Shown here: piece by piece, positions 36,031 to 45,121 of the stretch
How positions within the stretch are numbered: position 1 is the stretch's first letter
Layout of the letters: every line of letters begins with the position of its first letter
NCBI RefSeq assembly: GCF_006965485.1
Contig: NZ_CP041360.1
Coordinates: forward strand, 186,001-250,000
Length of the DNA stretch: 64,000 nt
Source of the DNA: Spirosoma sp. KCTC 42546
GTDB taxonomy: Bacteria > Bacteroidota > Bacteroidia > Cytophagales > Spirosomataceae
Reading direction: 5' to 3'
Notes under the pieces: model-generated
The model's input: the letters and a program-made list of their open reading frames with translations, nothing else
What the model was told of the DNA's origin: nothing
Database searches by the model: none
Made by a program: the position numbers and the translations under genes

Positions 36031-39000
36031 ATGTGGATTGTTCGCTTAGCGCTTGAAAAAAAATATACCATCGCCGTTATGGCGTTGCTGATCATGATAA
36101 TGGGTGGGCTGGCCGTTACGCAAATGCCAACCGACATTTTTCCGCGTATTAATATTCCGGTCGTATCCGTCATTTGGGGGTATACCGGTTTGTCGACGAA
36201 CGAAATGGAGAAGATGATCACCAACTTCTCCGAAACCTCACTGATTAATAACGTAAGTGACATTCAACGGCTCGAATCGCAGACCTACAATGGCACTGCG
36301 GTTCTAAAAATATTTTTCCAGCCCAGCGTTAAAATAGAAGAAGCACTCGCGCAGGTAACGGCCATTTCGCAGACAATTCTGGTGCGTATGCCGCCCGGAA
36401 CACAGCCTCCGCTTATTGTCCGCTATAACGCTACCGATGTACCAGTTCTGCAATTAGGCCTTTCGTCAGATAGCCTGACTGAATCACAGATTACCGACTA
36501 CGCGCAAACGCGTGTTCGGCCGCAGATCTCAACGGTACCCGGTAGCCGTCTATCGCAGGCCTTTGGTGGTAAATCCCGCCAGATTGCGGTGGATTTAGAA
36601 CCCGAACAATTGGTAGCGTATAATGTCACGCCAGAGGAGGTGACCAATGCCGTCTCGGCTCAAAACCTGACGCTACCGGGTGGTTCACTGCGACTGGCTG
36701 AGCGTGAATACAATGTTCGCCTGAATTCCAAGCCTGATGTTATTACTACTTTAAATGACATCCCGATTAAGACCGTTGGTGGAACGACTGTTCACATGCG
36801 CGACGTCGCTAACGTGCACGATGGATCTGCTGTTCAATCGAATATTGTGAAGCAGGATGGCAGTAAGGGGGTGTTGATGCGGATCGTGAAAACGGGGAAT
36901 GCCTCAACGACCGAAATTGTCGATAAGATTAAAAACCAGATTTTACCAACGGTTCGGGCCGCAGCGCCATCAAATCTGCGTATTGAAGCACTGTTCGATC
37001 AATCGCTGTTTGTGCGGGCCTCTATCAAAGGCGTATTAGTAGAAGGCTTAATTGCTGCGCTATTGACTGCAGCGTTGATTTTACTCTTTCTGGGAAGCTG
37101 GCGCAGTACGCTTATTGTAGCGATCTCGATTCCATTATCTATTCTGTCGTCTCTGATTGTTCTGTATTTGTTGGGCGAAACGCTGAATATTCAAACCCTG
37201 GGTGGACTAGCGCTTGCCATTGGTATTCTGGTGGATGATGCAACGGTTACCATCGAAAATATTCACCGGAACGAAGAATTGGGCATGCCGCTACGGCAGG
37301 CCATTCTCGAAGGTGCCCAGCAAATTGCCACGCCAACGCTCGTCTCTACACTTACCATTTGTATTGTATTTACGTCGGTTCTGTTCCTTGAAGGACCGGC
37401 CCGATTCCTGTTTGGTCCCCTGGCCGAAGCCGTGGTGTTTGCCATGCTGGCGTCTTACGTACTTTCCCGGACACTGGTTCCGGCGCTGGCTGATCTGATG
37501 CTAAAGGGTGAGAGCCATGGTACAGGACACGAGCTTGAATCGGCGAGTCGGCCATCGGCCTTTGCTCGTTTTTATAACCGCTTCAATGCGGGGTTCGATC
37601 GGTTTCAGGCTCGGTATATTCGGGCTTTGGAATGGGTACTCAATAGTCGTAGAACCGTATTTGCTGTATTTTTAGTGGTGATTATTTTCACCGGCGTGCT
37701 GTTGCCGTTTGTCGGGCGTGATTTCTTTCCGCATGTCGATGGTGGGCAAATGCGGCTTCACTTACGTGCACCTGCCGGTACCCGTCTCGAATCGACCGAA
37801 CAGGTTTCGGCTAAAACGGCTGAAATTGTTCGTGAAGTAATTCCGGAAGCCGAAGTAGGGTCAATTATTACGAACATTGGCCTGACCTCCGAGCGGTATA
37901 ATTTCTTTTTCTCTGATAACTCATCGGCCAGCTCTGCGGATGCGGAATTGCTGATTTCGCTGAATGAAGACCGTTCGCACTCAACAGACGACTATGCCAG
38001 TGAGTTGCGGGCGCGGCTACGTGAAGAAATGCCTGACGTTACGTATTTCTTCCTCCCCGCCGATATCGTCAGTCAGATTCTGAATTTCGGTCTGACGGCC
38101 GCTATTGATGTGCAGGTGTCGGGCTTCGACCGCGCTAATAACCTTAAAGTAGCGCGGGATATGCAGGATAAAATCGCGCAGATTCCAGGCCTAGTTGATG
38201 TGCATTTGCACCAGGTGCTAGACGCCCCCGAACTGTTCCTGGATGTGGACCGTGAACGAGCTGGTCAATTGGGCCTGACCGAACAACGGGTGGCAACCAA
38301 TCTGAATATTTCCCTGAGCGGCACCGGTCAGACCCGCCCGAACTTCTGGCCCGATCCAAATACGGGTTTTCCCTACATCATTGCGGTACAAACACCACCC
38401 TACAAACTTGACTCATACGAAAAACTGCTTCAAACGCCCGTTACGGCAGGTCAGGCGCAGGCAGGGCCACAACTGTTGAGCAATGTAATGACGATGAGAC
38501 GCACGGTTGCTCCCGTCATTATCAACCGGGTTAATACACAACCGACCTATGATGTGTATGCGTCTGTCGAGAAAACGGATCTAGGATCGGTTGCGAAGGC
38601 GCTGGAGAAAATCTCGGCCGAATACAAAACACAGCTAAAACCTGGTAACGTTATTTCGATTCGAGGGCAGGTGGAGAGTATGGAAAGCGCCTTTAACCGA
38701 TTGGGTCTGGGTATTGTCTTTGCTGCTTTGCTGGTGTACCTGCTTATGGTCGTTAACTTCCAGTCGTTCCGTTATCCGTTTATTATTATCACTGCCTTGC
38801 CAGGTGCGTTGTGTGGCATGGTCTGGATGCTATTTCTGACCGGCACTACGTTTAGTATTCCATCGCTGATGGGCGCAATTATGAGCGTAGGTGTAGCTAC
38901 GGCAAACAGTATTTTGTTGGTTAGCTTCGCGAAAGATCATTTGCCTGAAGTTGGCGGTAATGCCTACGAAGCGGCTCTCGAAGCAGGACGGACTCGTTTG

Positions 39001-39219
39001 CGACCTATTCTGATGACCGCCATTGCCATGATTATCGGGATGCTCCCCATGTCGCTGGGGCTTGGCGAAGGGGGTGAGCAGAATGCTCCACTTGGACGGG
39101 CTGTTATCGGAGGCTTATTAATGGCCACGTTTACCACGCTGTTATTCGTGCCAGTCGTTTTTAGCTATCTGGCCCGGAAACCAAAGTCGGAGGATCAATC
39201 GACACCCGTTGTATCATGA
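36031..39219 (+). CDS. RND-family efflux pump inner-membrane subunit
   Basis: A 1062-residue RND transporter of the hydrophobe/amphiphile efflux type: first helix at about 12-30, a large periplasmic porter loop, a central cytoplasmic linker and a duplicated second half. The proton-relay acids Asp402 and Asp403 are present in GILVDDATVTIEN in TM4, and the second-half ATANSILLVSFAKDH segment is also typical. It exports drugs, solvents or similar compounds together with the adaptor and outer-membrane channel encoded downstream. Here the pump gene comes first in the operon, and its stop overlaps the DUF952 gene by 4 nt. Confidence 0.95.
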   Translation: MWIVRLALEKKYTIAVMALLIMIMGGLAVTQMPTDIFPRINIPVVSVIWGYTGLSTNEMEKMITNFSETSLINNVSDIQRLESQTYNGTAVLKIFFQPSVKIEEALAQVTAISQTILVRMPPGTQPPLIVRYNATDVPVLQLGLSSDSLTESQITDYAQTRVRPQISTVPGSRLSQAFGGKSRQIAVDLEPEQLVAYNVTPEEVTNAVSAQNLTLPGGSLRLAEREYNVRLNSKPDVITTLNDIPIKTVGGTTVHMRDVANVHDGSAVQSNIVKQDGSKGVLMRIVKTGNASTTEIVDKIKNQILPTVRAAAPSNLRIEALFDQSLFVRASIKGVLVEGLIAALLTAALILLFLGSWRSTLIVAISIPLSILSSLIVLYLLGETLNIQTLGGLALAIGILVDDATVTIENIHRNEELGMPLRQAILEGAQQIATPTLVSTLTICIVFTSVLFLEGPARFLFGPLAEAVVFAMLASYVLSRTLVPALADLMLKGESHGTGHELESASRPSAFARFYNRFNAGFDRFQARYIRALEWVLNSRRTVFAVFLVVIIFTGVLLPFVGRDFFPHVDGGQMRLHLRAPAGTRLESTEQVSAKTAEIVREVIPEAEVGSIITNIGLTSERYNFFFSDNSSASSADAELLISLNEDRSHSTDDYASELRARLREEMPDVTYFFLPADIVSQILNFGLTAAIDVQVSGFDRANNLKVARDMQDKIAQIPGLVDVHLHQVLDAPELFLDVDRERAGQLGLTEQRVATNLNISLSGTGQTRPNFWPDPNTGFPYIIAVQTPPYKLDSYEKLLQTPVTAGQAQAGPQLLSNVMTMRRTVAPVIINRVNTQPTYDVYASVEKTDLGSVAKALEKISAEYKTQLKPGNVISIRGQVESMESAFNRLGLGIVFAALLVYLLMVVNFQSFRYPFIIITALPGALCGMVWMLFLTGTTFSIPSLMGAIMSVGVATANSILLVSFAKDHLPEVGGNAYEAALEAGRTRLRPILMTAIAMIIGMLPMSLGLGEGGEQNAPLGRAVIGGLLMATFTTLLFVPVVFSYLARKPKSEDQSTPVVS

Positions 39220-39515
39220 GCTTGATTTATCACATTGTTTCGGCTGCCGATTGGGCTGCACAGGAAAATTCGCCGACTTATGAAGCTGCCAGTTTACAGA
39301 CGGAAGGCTTTATCCATTTGTCGCAAAAAGAACAGGTGGGCGCAACCTTGGGCCGGTATTATGCAACCGTTCCTGACTTGCTGCTGCTGCATGTCGATAC
39401 AGAGAAATTAACGCAGGAACTAAAATATGAACTTGCTACGAACAATGAGTTGTTTCCCCATCTGTATGGGCCTCTCAATAAAGATGCTGTTATAGAAATA
39501 GAACAATTGAACTAG
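39216..39515 (+). CDS. DUF952 small protein within the efflux operon
   Basis: A 99-residue cytoplasmic protein of the DUF952 family, recognised from IYHIVSAADW at the N-terminus, GFIHLSQKEQV near residue 31 and HLYGPLNKDAVI near the end. From memory, DUF952 is grouped with the ADP-ribosyltransferase-like fold, but no activity has been shown that I know of. The gene overlaps the pump stop by 4 nt and precedes the adaptor by 19 nt, so it is translated as part of the efflux operon. Confidence 0.87.
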   Translation: MSLIYHIVSAADWAAQENSPTYEAASLQTEGFIHLSQKEQVGATLGRYYATVPDLLLLHVDTEKLTQELKYELATNNELFPHLYGPLNKDAVIEIEQLN

Positions 39516-39534
39516 TTGTCTTTGAGTTACTTAT

Positions 39535-40638
39535 ATGAAAGCGTTACGAATCATTATTCCCTTACTGGCCCTCACTGCCCTATTTGTATTTTTCGGAGTA
39601 TTGCCGAGAATCAAGAATACGCAGGAACTGAAGGCAGCCGCTGATCAGGAAAAAAGCCGGGAGCCGATTGTGAATGCCGTGCCTCTGAAGCACTCGTCCG
39701 ATACAACCGGCCTGACGCTGCCTGGCCAGATTCAACCCTATCGACAAACACCGTTGTACGCTCGTACGCAGGGGTTTCTGCGCCGGTGGTACGTAGATAT
39801 TGGTGCGCATGTAAAACAGGGACAGGTATTGGCCGTAATCGATGCGCCTGAACTTGATCAGGACATTGCGCGTGCCAAAGCGGACCGGCAATTGGCTCAG
39901 GTTAATCTCGACCGGTTGCAAAGTGTGCAATTGCCCGGTGCCATTGCCAAACAGGATATTGATACCCGCCAGTCGGGTGTTACAGTTGCCCAGGCTAATT
40001 TGGGTCGTCTGGAGGCCCTAAAGGACTTGCAGCAGGTCCGGGCTCCATTCAGTGGCGTGATTACCAGTCGGACGGCTGAGAATGGGGTGATCGTGTCGCC
40101 AGGTACCGGCCAGCCGTTATTTACAATCTCCGAGTTAGGTACGTTGCGCGTATTTGTCGATGTTCCGCAAACGTACTTTCGTTATATCAAGATCGGTTTG
40201 CCCGCAACGGTTATCATCCCTGAGCTAAAGAACCAGAAATTTATGGGTAAAGTAGTGCGGACGTCGGGTACGTTGCGCAGTGATTCACGAACATTACTGG
40301 CCGAAGTGGTCATTCCAAATCCTGGGCAGGATTTGCCATCTGGCCTGTACAGCATGGTAAAGTTTGATATGATTGCGGCTAAAGCCCCCGTTTTAATTCC
40401 CGCAAATGCCTTACAAATAACGTCCGAAGGCCCGCGGGTTGTTGTGGTTGATCCCGACAAACGGGTTCGGTTTGTTCCAATTACGCTAGGCCGCGACTAT
40501 GGGACAACGCTTGAAGCCACCAATGGCCTGACCGGACAGGAAATTGTAGTCACTAACCCCAATGACCGCCTTCGCGATGGTCAGAAAGTTCGCTTCCGAA
40601 AGGAGATTATTGCGGCCAAAACCGTAGCCCAACGATGA
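39535..40638 (+). CDS. RND efflux periplasmic adaptor (membrane fusion protein)
   Basis: A 367-residue adaptor with an N-terminal membrane anchor (residues 5-22). A barrel-sandwich/lipoyl-like domain carries GAHVKQGQVLAVIDAPEL near residue 90, followed by a short alpha-hairpin (LAQVNLDRL) and the RAPFSGVITSRTAENG segment near residue 165. It bridges the RND pump and the TolC-like channel. Its stop overlaps the next start by 4 nt. Confidence 0.93.
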   Translation: MKALRIIIPLLALTALFVFFGVLPRIKNTQELKAAADQEKSREPIVNAVPLKHSSDTTGLTLPGQIQPYRQTPLYARTQGFLRRWYVDIGAHVKQGQVLAVIDAPELDQDIARAKADRQLAQVNLDRLQSVQLPGAIAKQDIDTRQSGVTVAQANLGRLEALKDLQQVRAPFSGVITSRTAENGVIVSPGTGQPLFTISELGTLRVFVDVPQTYFRYIKIGLPATVIIPELKNQKFMGKVVRTSGTLRSDSRTLLAEVVIPNPGQDLPSGLYSMVKFDMIAAKAPVLIPANALQITSEGPRVVVVDPDKRVRFVPITLGRDYGTTLEATNGLTGQEIVVTNPNDRLRDGQKVRFRKEIIAAKTVAQR

Positions 40639-42149
40639 GAAAAAGTATAGTAATTAGTTTATGGTTTGTTGCGGTCGGTGCGCCGATCTATTCGTTCGAG
40701 GTAAACGCACAAACAACGCCTATTAGCCCGCCAGGTGGTGCTGTAACCATTCAACCCGGCAACGGGTCGACCAATACACCAGGTACGGTTCAGCCCCAAT
40801 CACCGGCCACGAATGGAGCTACTGCGCCGACCCCGAACATAACGTCGACTTTCAATTCCGCTGACCTGGCGCCAACGCTGACGGTTAGCGGGTTTCGTCG
40901 TTTTGGTGACCCTCTGCTTGAGTCTCTGATTCAATTAGGATTGGATAATAGCCCGAACCTACGGGCGGCATTGAGTCGGTTGGAAGAGGCCCGAATTCGG
41001 GTGCGGGTTGCCCAGTCGTTTTTGTCTCCCTCGTTGCGGAGTTCGGCCCTAATTACCACACAGAGTTTGTCTCAGCATCGGCCATTAGCTCTGCTAACGG
41101 CGGCACCAGACGAAACTCCCCGTTTTCAGTTGAATACATTTCAATTGCTGCCCATTGACGCCAGTTATGAGCTAGACTTGTTTAAGCGTATTCGGAGCAC
41201 CATTGCTGTTGCCGATTTGCAGGCACAAGCCAGCGTTGCCGATTACCAGGCGTTTCGCCTGAGTCTTGCCGCCGATATTGCCCGAACGTATCTACTCATT
41301 CGGGGAAACGATGCAGAACAAGCCGTTTTTCGTCGGAATATTCAGTCCCGCGATACTACCCTGTCTATTCTTCGTGAACGTTTCCGGGTGGGGCTGATCA
41401 ACCAAATCGATGTGCAACGAGCCGAAACAGATTATGCTGGTTTACAGGTAACCCTCAAAGGACTGGAGCGCGCCCGTGTTGAGCTGGTCAATGGTCTATC
41501 GCAATTATGTGCACAGGACCCATCACAGTTTTCGGTTCCGGTAGGTACTTTACCGGCAACGGTCCCTAGTTATCCATTTGCTACCGTTGCGGTTGATCAA
41601 TTGCAGAATCGACCTGATCTGGTGCAATTTATTCGTCAGAACCAGATTGCCGCTGCACAGGTAACGGTTCAGGAGAACAGTACCCGACCACGAGTAAATT
41701 TGGTTGGTTCGGCAGGCGTACTTTCAGGGCGGGTTGGTCCGTGGTTCACGCCAAGTAGTGGTACGTATATTCTAGGCGTCAATGCATCAGTGCCACTTTA
41801 TGAAGGCCACCGCGCCCGTCAAAATATCGCGCTCTCGAAACAATTGATCCAAACGAATCAGCAGACGTACCAGCAGGCGATCCAGGTAGCCCAGCGGGAT
41901 GCCGAAACGGCCCTGGATAACCTTACCCTGTTACGTCAGCAGATTGATCTGCAAGGACAAACGCTCACACTGGCCCGTCGGACGGAACAATATAACCGTG
42001 AGCTCTATGTGCGGGGGTTAGCTACCTATCTTGAAGTGCTCGATGCGCAACGTACGATTCTTATAACCGAACAGCAGTTAGTGCAGCTTCGGAGTCAGGA
42101 ATCTCAGTATGCGGTTGCTCTACTACGAGCTGTTGGCGGGGATTGGTAG
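40635..42149 (+). CDS. TolC-like outer-membrane efflux channel
   Basis: A 504-residue outer-membrane factor with a signal peptide cut near FEVNAQ. It has a Pro/Thr/Gly-rich linker (residues 28-75) that is unusually long for the family. The OEP repeats follow: LGLDNSPNLRAALSRLEEAR near residue 97, and RFRVGLINQIDVQRAETDY and RELYVRGLATYLEVLDAQR later, with the family's Gly-Leu turns. It is the last gene of the efflux operon. Confidence 0.93.
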   Translation: MRKSIVISLWFVAVGAPIYSFEVNAQTTPISPPGGAVTIQPGNGSTNTPGTVQPQSPATNGATAPTPNITSTFNSADLAPTLTVSGFRRFGDPLLESLIQLGLDNSPNLRAALSRLEEARIRVRVAQSFLSPSLRSSALITTQSLSQHRPLALLTAAPDETPRFQLNTFQLLPIDASYELDLFKRIRSTIAVADLQAQASVADYQAFRLSLAADIARTYLLIRGNDAEQAVFRRNIQSRDTTLSILRERFRVGLINQIDVQRAETDYAGLQVTLKGLERARVELVNGLSQLCAQDPSQFSVPVGTLPATVPSYPFATVAVDQLQNRPDLVQFIRQNQIAAAQVTVQENSTRPRVNLVGSAGVLSGRVGPWFTPSSGTYILGVNASVPLYEGHRARQNIALSKQLIQTNQQTYQQAIQVAQRDAETALDNLTLLRQQIDLQGQTLTLARRTEQYNRELYVRGLATYLEVLDAQRTILITEQQLVQLRSQESQYAVALLRAVGGDW

Positions 42150-42462
42150 CACACTGATTGTCAATGTATAGAGTGATGAAGGAGTCTTACTATATGCCTT
42201 ATCTAGAGGGCATATAGTAAGACTCCTTCATCTAGTAACTCTTTGTTAAGTTTTTATTAATCTAAAATCGTTTAATAAATAGGTTTGTATTGATACTGTT
42301 TATGTGTATTGGTAAATAGATTGTATTGGTTTTAATTGTAAATTGAAGCCGTTCATAGATAGGCGTGATTGGTACGTATGGCCTACACTAAGAATACTAA
42401 ACTTTTCTGGTATAAAAACAGTAAGATAGTGGCAACTTTGTCACAAAATTAGTTCGATATCA
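42150..42462. other. Intergenic region between the efflux operon and manC
   Basis: This 313-nt gap holds the long hairpin at 42175-42232 and then about 230 nt of AT-rich sequence without a coding frame. A promoter for manC must lie here; CAACTTTG at 42432-42439 is one base from a -7 box, but I cannot place a -33 element. Confidence 0.5.
42175..42232 (+). terminator. 24-bp perfect hairpin after the efflux operon
   Basis: Bases 42175-42198 pair perfectly with 42209-42232 around a 10-nt loop, 26 nt after the channel gene stop. No U-run follows, so it may act as a transcript stabiliser or a factor-dependent terminator rather than a classic intrinsic terminator. Confidence 0.68.
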
Positions 42463-43533
42463 ATGAATCACACCTATGTCATTATTATGGCGGGGGGCGT
42501 CGGAACGCGGTTCTGGCCTTTCAGCCGGACAAGTTATCCTAAACAATTCCATGATGTTCTCGGTACCGGCCGAACGCTGCTCCAACAAACCGCCGACCGT
42601 TTTGACGGCATCTGCCCCCCCGAAAATATTTATATAGTTACCAGTTCGCTTTACAAGGATTTGTGCCAGCAGCAACTGCCGCAACTCTCCGATGATCAGG
42701 TTTTGTGTGAGCCCATTGCACGGAATACCGCTCCCTGTGTGGCCTATGCCTGTTACAAGATAGCGCAGCAGGACCCCGAAGCCAACATCATTGTTGCGCC
42801 TGCCGATCATATTATTCTGAAGGAAGAGGAATTTCAGCGAACCATTCAGACGGCTCTCGATGCAACGAAAGAGCAGGATATTCTGGTAACCCTGGGCATT
42901 CAGCCTAGCCGTCCTGATACAGGTTATGGCTATATTCAATACATTCCGGAGTCTGAGAGTGCGATTAAAAAAGTCAAGACGTTCACTGAAAAACCCCACC
43001 TTGAACTGGCTCAACAGTTTGTAGAAAGTGGCGAATTCGTCTGGAACGCTGGTATTTTCGTGTGGAACGCTCAGTCAATCATTAAAGCGTTTGAGGCATA
43101 TCTGCCTGAAGTCGCCGAGATTTTTGAAGAAGGAAAAGAGGCTTATTACAAAGAGCAGGAAAGTGCGTTTGTCGATAAAGCCTATTCACTCACGAAAAGC
43201 ATTTCCATTGATAACGGTATCATGGAAAAAGCGAATAACGTATACGTTGTCCTGAGTGATTTCGGTTGGTCGGATTTGGGTACGTGGAAATCATTGTATG
43301 AAGTGTCGGATAAGAATGATGACTTCAATGTGGTGGACGGTCATATCATGCTTTACGATACGAAGAACTGCATCATTAAAACGCCGAAAGATCGCCTGGT
43401 GGTTGTGAATGGACTGGATGGCTACATTGTAGCCGAGTATGACAACGTCCTGATGATTTGCCGGAAAGAAGAAGAGCAAAAAGTGAAAAACTTTGTAGCC
43501 GACGCCAAAGAACGGGGTATTGAGTTTGTTTAA
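42463..43533 (+). CDS. manC: Mannose-1-phosphate guanylyltransferase
   Basis: A 356-residue nucleotidyltransferase making GDP-mannose from mannose-1-phosphate and GTP. The signature GGVGTRFWPFSR followed by SYPKQF occupies residues 11-28; VAPADHIILKEEEF and FTEKPHLELAQQF with VWNAGIFVW are also characteristic. It lacks the phosphomannose isomerase domain of longer ManC proteins, as is usual in this phylum. GDP-mannose could feed the GDP-fucose needed by the fucosyltransferase at 21268, but the genes are not linked. Confidence 0.93.
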   Translation: MNHTYVIIMAGGVGTRFWPFSRTSYPKQFHDVLGTGRTLLQQTADRFDGICPPENIYIVTSSLYKDLCQQQLPQLSDDQVLCEPIARNTAPCVAYACYKIAQQDPEANIIVAPADHIILKEEEFQRTIQTALDATKEQDILVTLGIQPSRPDTGYGYIQYIPESESAIKKVKTFTEKPHLELAQQFVESGEFVWNAGIFVWNAQSIIKAFEAYLPEVAEIFEEGKEAYYKEQESAFVDKAYSLTKSISIDNGIMEKANNVYVVLSDFGWSDLGTWKSLYEVSDKNDDFNVVDGHIMLYDTKNCIIKTPKDRLVVVNGLDGYIVAEYDNVLMICRKEEEQKVKNFVADAKERGIEFV

Positions 43534-43550
43534 GTAGGTAGTTATAAGTT

Positions 43551-43596
43551 GTCATTAATGGTCATTGATTGTCATTTACCAATAAATGACAATCAA
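43551..43596. repeat. Inverted-repeat element E after manC
   Basis: Three consecutive 10-base units beginning GTCATT (43551-43580) are followed by the complement of the last one. Bases 43565-43578 pair perfectly with 43583-43596 around a 4-nt loop. It begins 17 nt after the manC stop and directly precedes the terminator hairpin at 43601. It follows the same microrepeat-plus-inversion plan as elements A to D. Confidence 0.68.
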
Positions 43597-43600
43597 CCAA

Positions 43601-43662
43601 CACCCGTCTGGATCATTTTGGTCGCGTAGCGATCTAATGAAATCCGGACGGGTGCCTTTTTT
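43601..43662 (+). terminator. Terminator after manC
   Basis: Bases 43601-43613 pair with 43642-43654 (13 bp with one G-U), with a 28-nt interior that can form a second small stem, followed by GCCTTTTTT. This is a good intrinsic terminator. Confidence 0.8.
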
Positions 43663-43751
43663 ATATTAACTGGAAAAACTTTGCCCGCTTAAAATAGCAA
43701 CCTGATTCCGTTCGTTATTCAGCCGTGTTGTACGATTAACCATCCTCGGTT

Positions 43752-44810
43752 ATGCCTGTGAGAGCGGCTTTATCTTTATCTATTCTTTCGTTAAGTGTGG
43801 CCTTTGTTGGCCCGCTATTAGCCCAGATTCCCAGTAGTCCCGGCTCGTTTATTTGTAGCTACACGGGCGGGAAAGCGGCCCCCGACGTCATTTGCTCGCC
43901 TACGACCCCCTCCAATGGCCATGCTGAGCGCGTTGTTGACCGGATTTTGAAACCTATTGGGCTACTACGCAATTTCAAAGTCATTGAGTGCGCCAATACC
44001 TCTAACTGTTTCGCAACCGTCCTCAAAGGGCAGCGATTTATCGTTTATGATGGCGCTTTTATGGCGCAAATTGAGGAAGAAACCGAAACCGACTGGTCGG
44101 CTATCAGCATCATGGCGCATGAAATCGGGCACCATTTGCAGGGTCATACGATTGATGGCCGGGGGGGACAACCGATCAAAGAAATTGAAGCCGATAAGTT
44201 TTCTGGCTTTGTACTGCACCAGTTAGGGGCATCCCTGGAAGATGCAACGGTAGCCGTGAAAGCACTGGGTGATGAACACGCCACCTCAACCCACCCAGCC
44301 AAACCGGCTCGTATCGAGGCTATTCGCAAGGGTTGGCTGGAAGCGGAAGCCATGTATCCCAAAAGCCGAACGGCGGTGAAAACGCCAACCGCTATGGCTC
44401 CCAAGCCAATGAGTACCAATACCAGTTTGGCCGCATCATCTCGCCCCGTAGTGGCACCTGCTGCACCCGTCCGCCGGGCTGGTAACCGGGTAACAGTAGG
44501 TTGTGTGTCAGGTGATTGCCAGGATGGGACAGGGGTATTTGTTTACCCAACCCTCGAACGCTACGCAGGCGAGTTTGAAGAGGGCGATAAACACGGCGAA
44601 GGGACAGAATACTACGCCGATGGTAAAGTGAAATACAAAGGAAATTTTCGGGATAATCTCCGTTCCGACTATGGTGTGTATTACTACCGAAACGGCGATA
44701 AATACGTAGGATGGTTCCAGAATAATATTCCTAACGGCAAAGGAACCTACTATTTTGCGGATGGCGATAAGATCGTGGCTACGTTTAAGAACGGTCAGCC
44801 AGTGCAGTAA
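43752..44810 (+). CDS. Exported metalloprotease domain fused to MORN repeats
   Basis: A 352-residue protein with a signal peptide (cut near LLAQ, residue 25). Residues about 60-200 carry HEIGHH at 123-128 and a probable third zinc ligand in KEIEADKF (143-150), typical of M48-like gluzincins. Residues about 205-245 are a low-complexity Ala/Pro/Thr linker. Residues about 270-350 hold three or four MORN repeats (YAGEFEEGDKHGEG, YVGWFQNNIPNGKG). The combination suggests a periplasmic protease tethered by its MORN region; the target is unknown. Confidence 0.83.
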   Translation: MPVRAALSLSILSLSVAFVGPLLAQIPSSPGSFICSYTGGKAAPDVICSPTTPSNGHAERVVDRILKPIGLLRNFKVIECANTSNCFATVLKGQRFIVYDGAFMAQIEEETETDWSAISIMAHEIGHHLQGHTIDGRGGQPIKEIEADKFSGFVLHQLGASLEDATVAVKALGDEHATSTHPAKPARIEAIRKGWLEAEAMYPKSRTAVKTPTAMAPKPMSTNTSLAASSRPVVAPAAPVRRAGNRVTVGCVSGDCQDGTGVFVYPTLERYAGEFEEGDKHGEGTEYYADGKVKYKGNFRDNLRSDYGVYYYRNGDKYVGWFQNNIPNGKGTYYFADGDKIVATFKNGQPVQ

Positions 44811-45121
44811 TCCAATAGCTACTCTAGTTTATTCGTAACGAGTGTACATTACCAACTTAGTACGAATAACATACACCACAGGGCTATCAATAGTCAGCAT
44901 AGTATGGCGACTATTGATAGCCCTGTGGTGTATCTGTGCTTCCTGATTCGGACTATTCCCCAATTTCGTCGCACCTAAATCGCCTACAGATGCTTTTGGC
45001 TTAACCGATCGGTCAGCCTAAAAAAAGTAAACTATTTTTTCGAATTGGAGGGGACACTTCACCGGTTAGCTACTCTTGTTAGTAGGAGTAGACTATTTGT
45101 AGATTTTATTGCCTATATCTC
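44811..45121. other. Intergenic region between the MORN protease and fecR
   Basis: This 311-nt gap holds the hairpin at 44871-44933 and an AT-rich stretch before fecR. I looked here for an ECF sigma gene and found no frame with sigma motifs; the only open frame (45045-45233) starts at TTG and lacks similarity. Confidence 0.55.
44871..44933 (+). terminator. 25-bp perfect hairpin after the MORN protease gene
   Basis: Bases 44871-44895 pair perfectly with 44909-44933 around a 13-nt loop, 60 nt after the stop. As with 42175-42232, no U-run follows on either strand, so intrinsic termination is uncertain despite the very stable stem. Confidence 0.66.

Noticed and set aside
42460..43014. 184-residue minus-strand open frame
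   Set aside because: It overlaps the start of manC, whose signature motifs are intact in the other strand.
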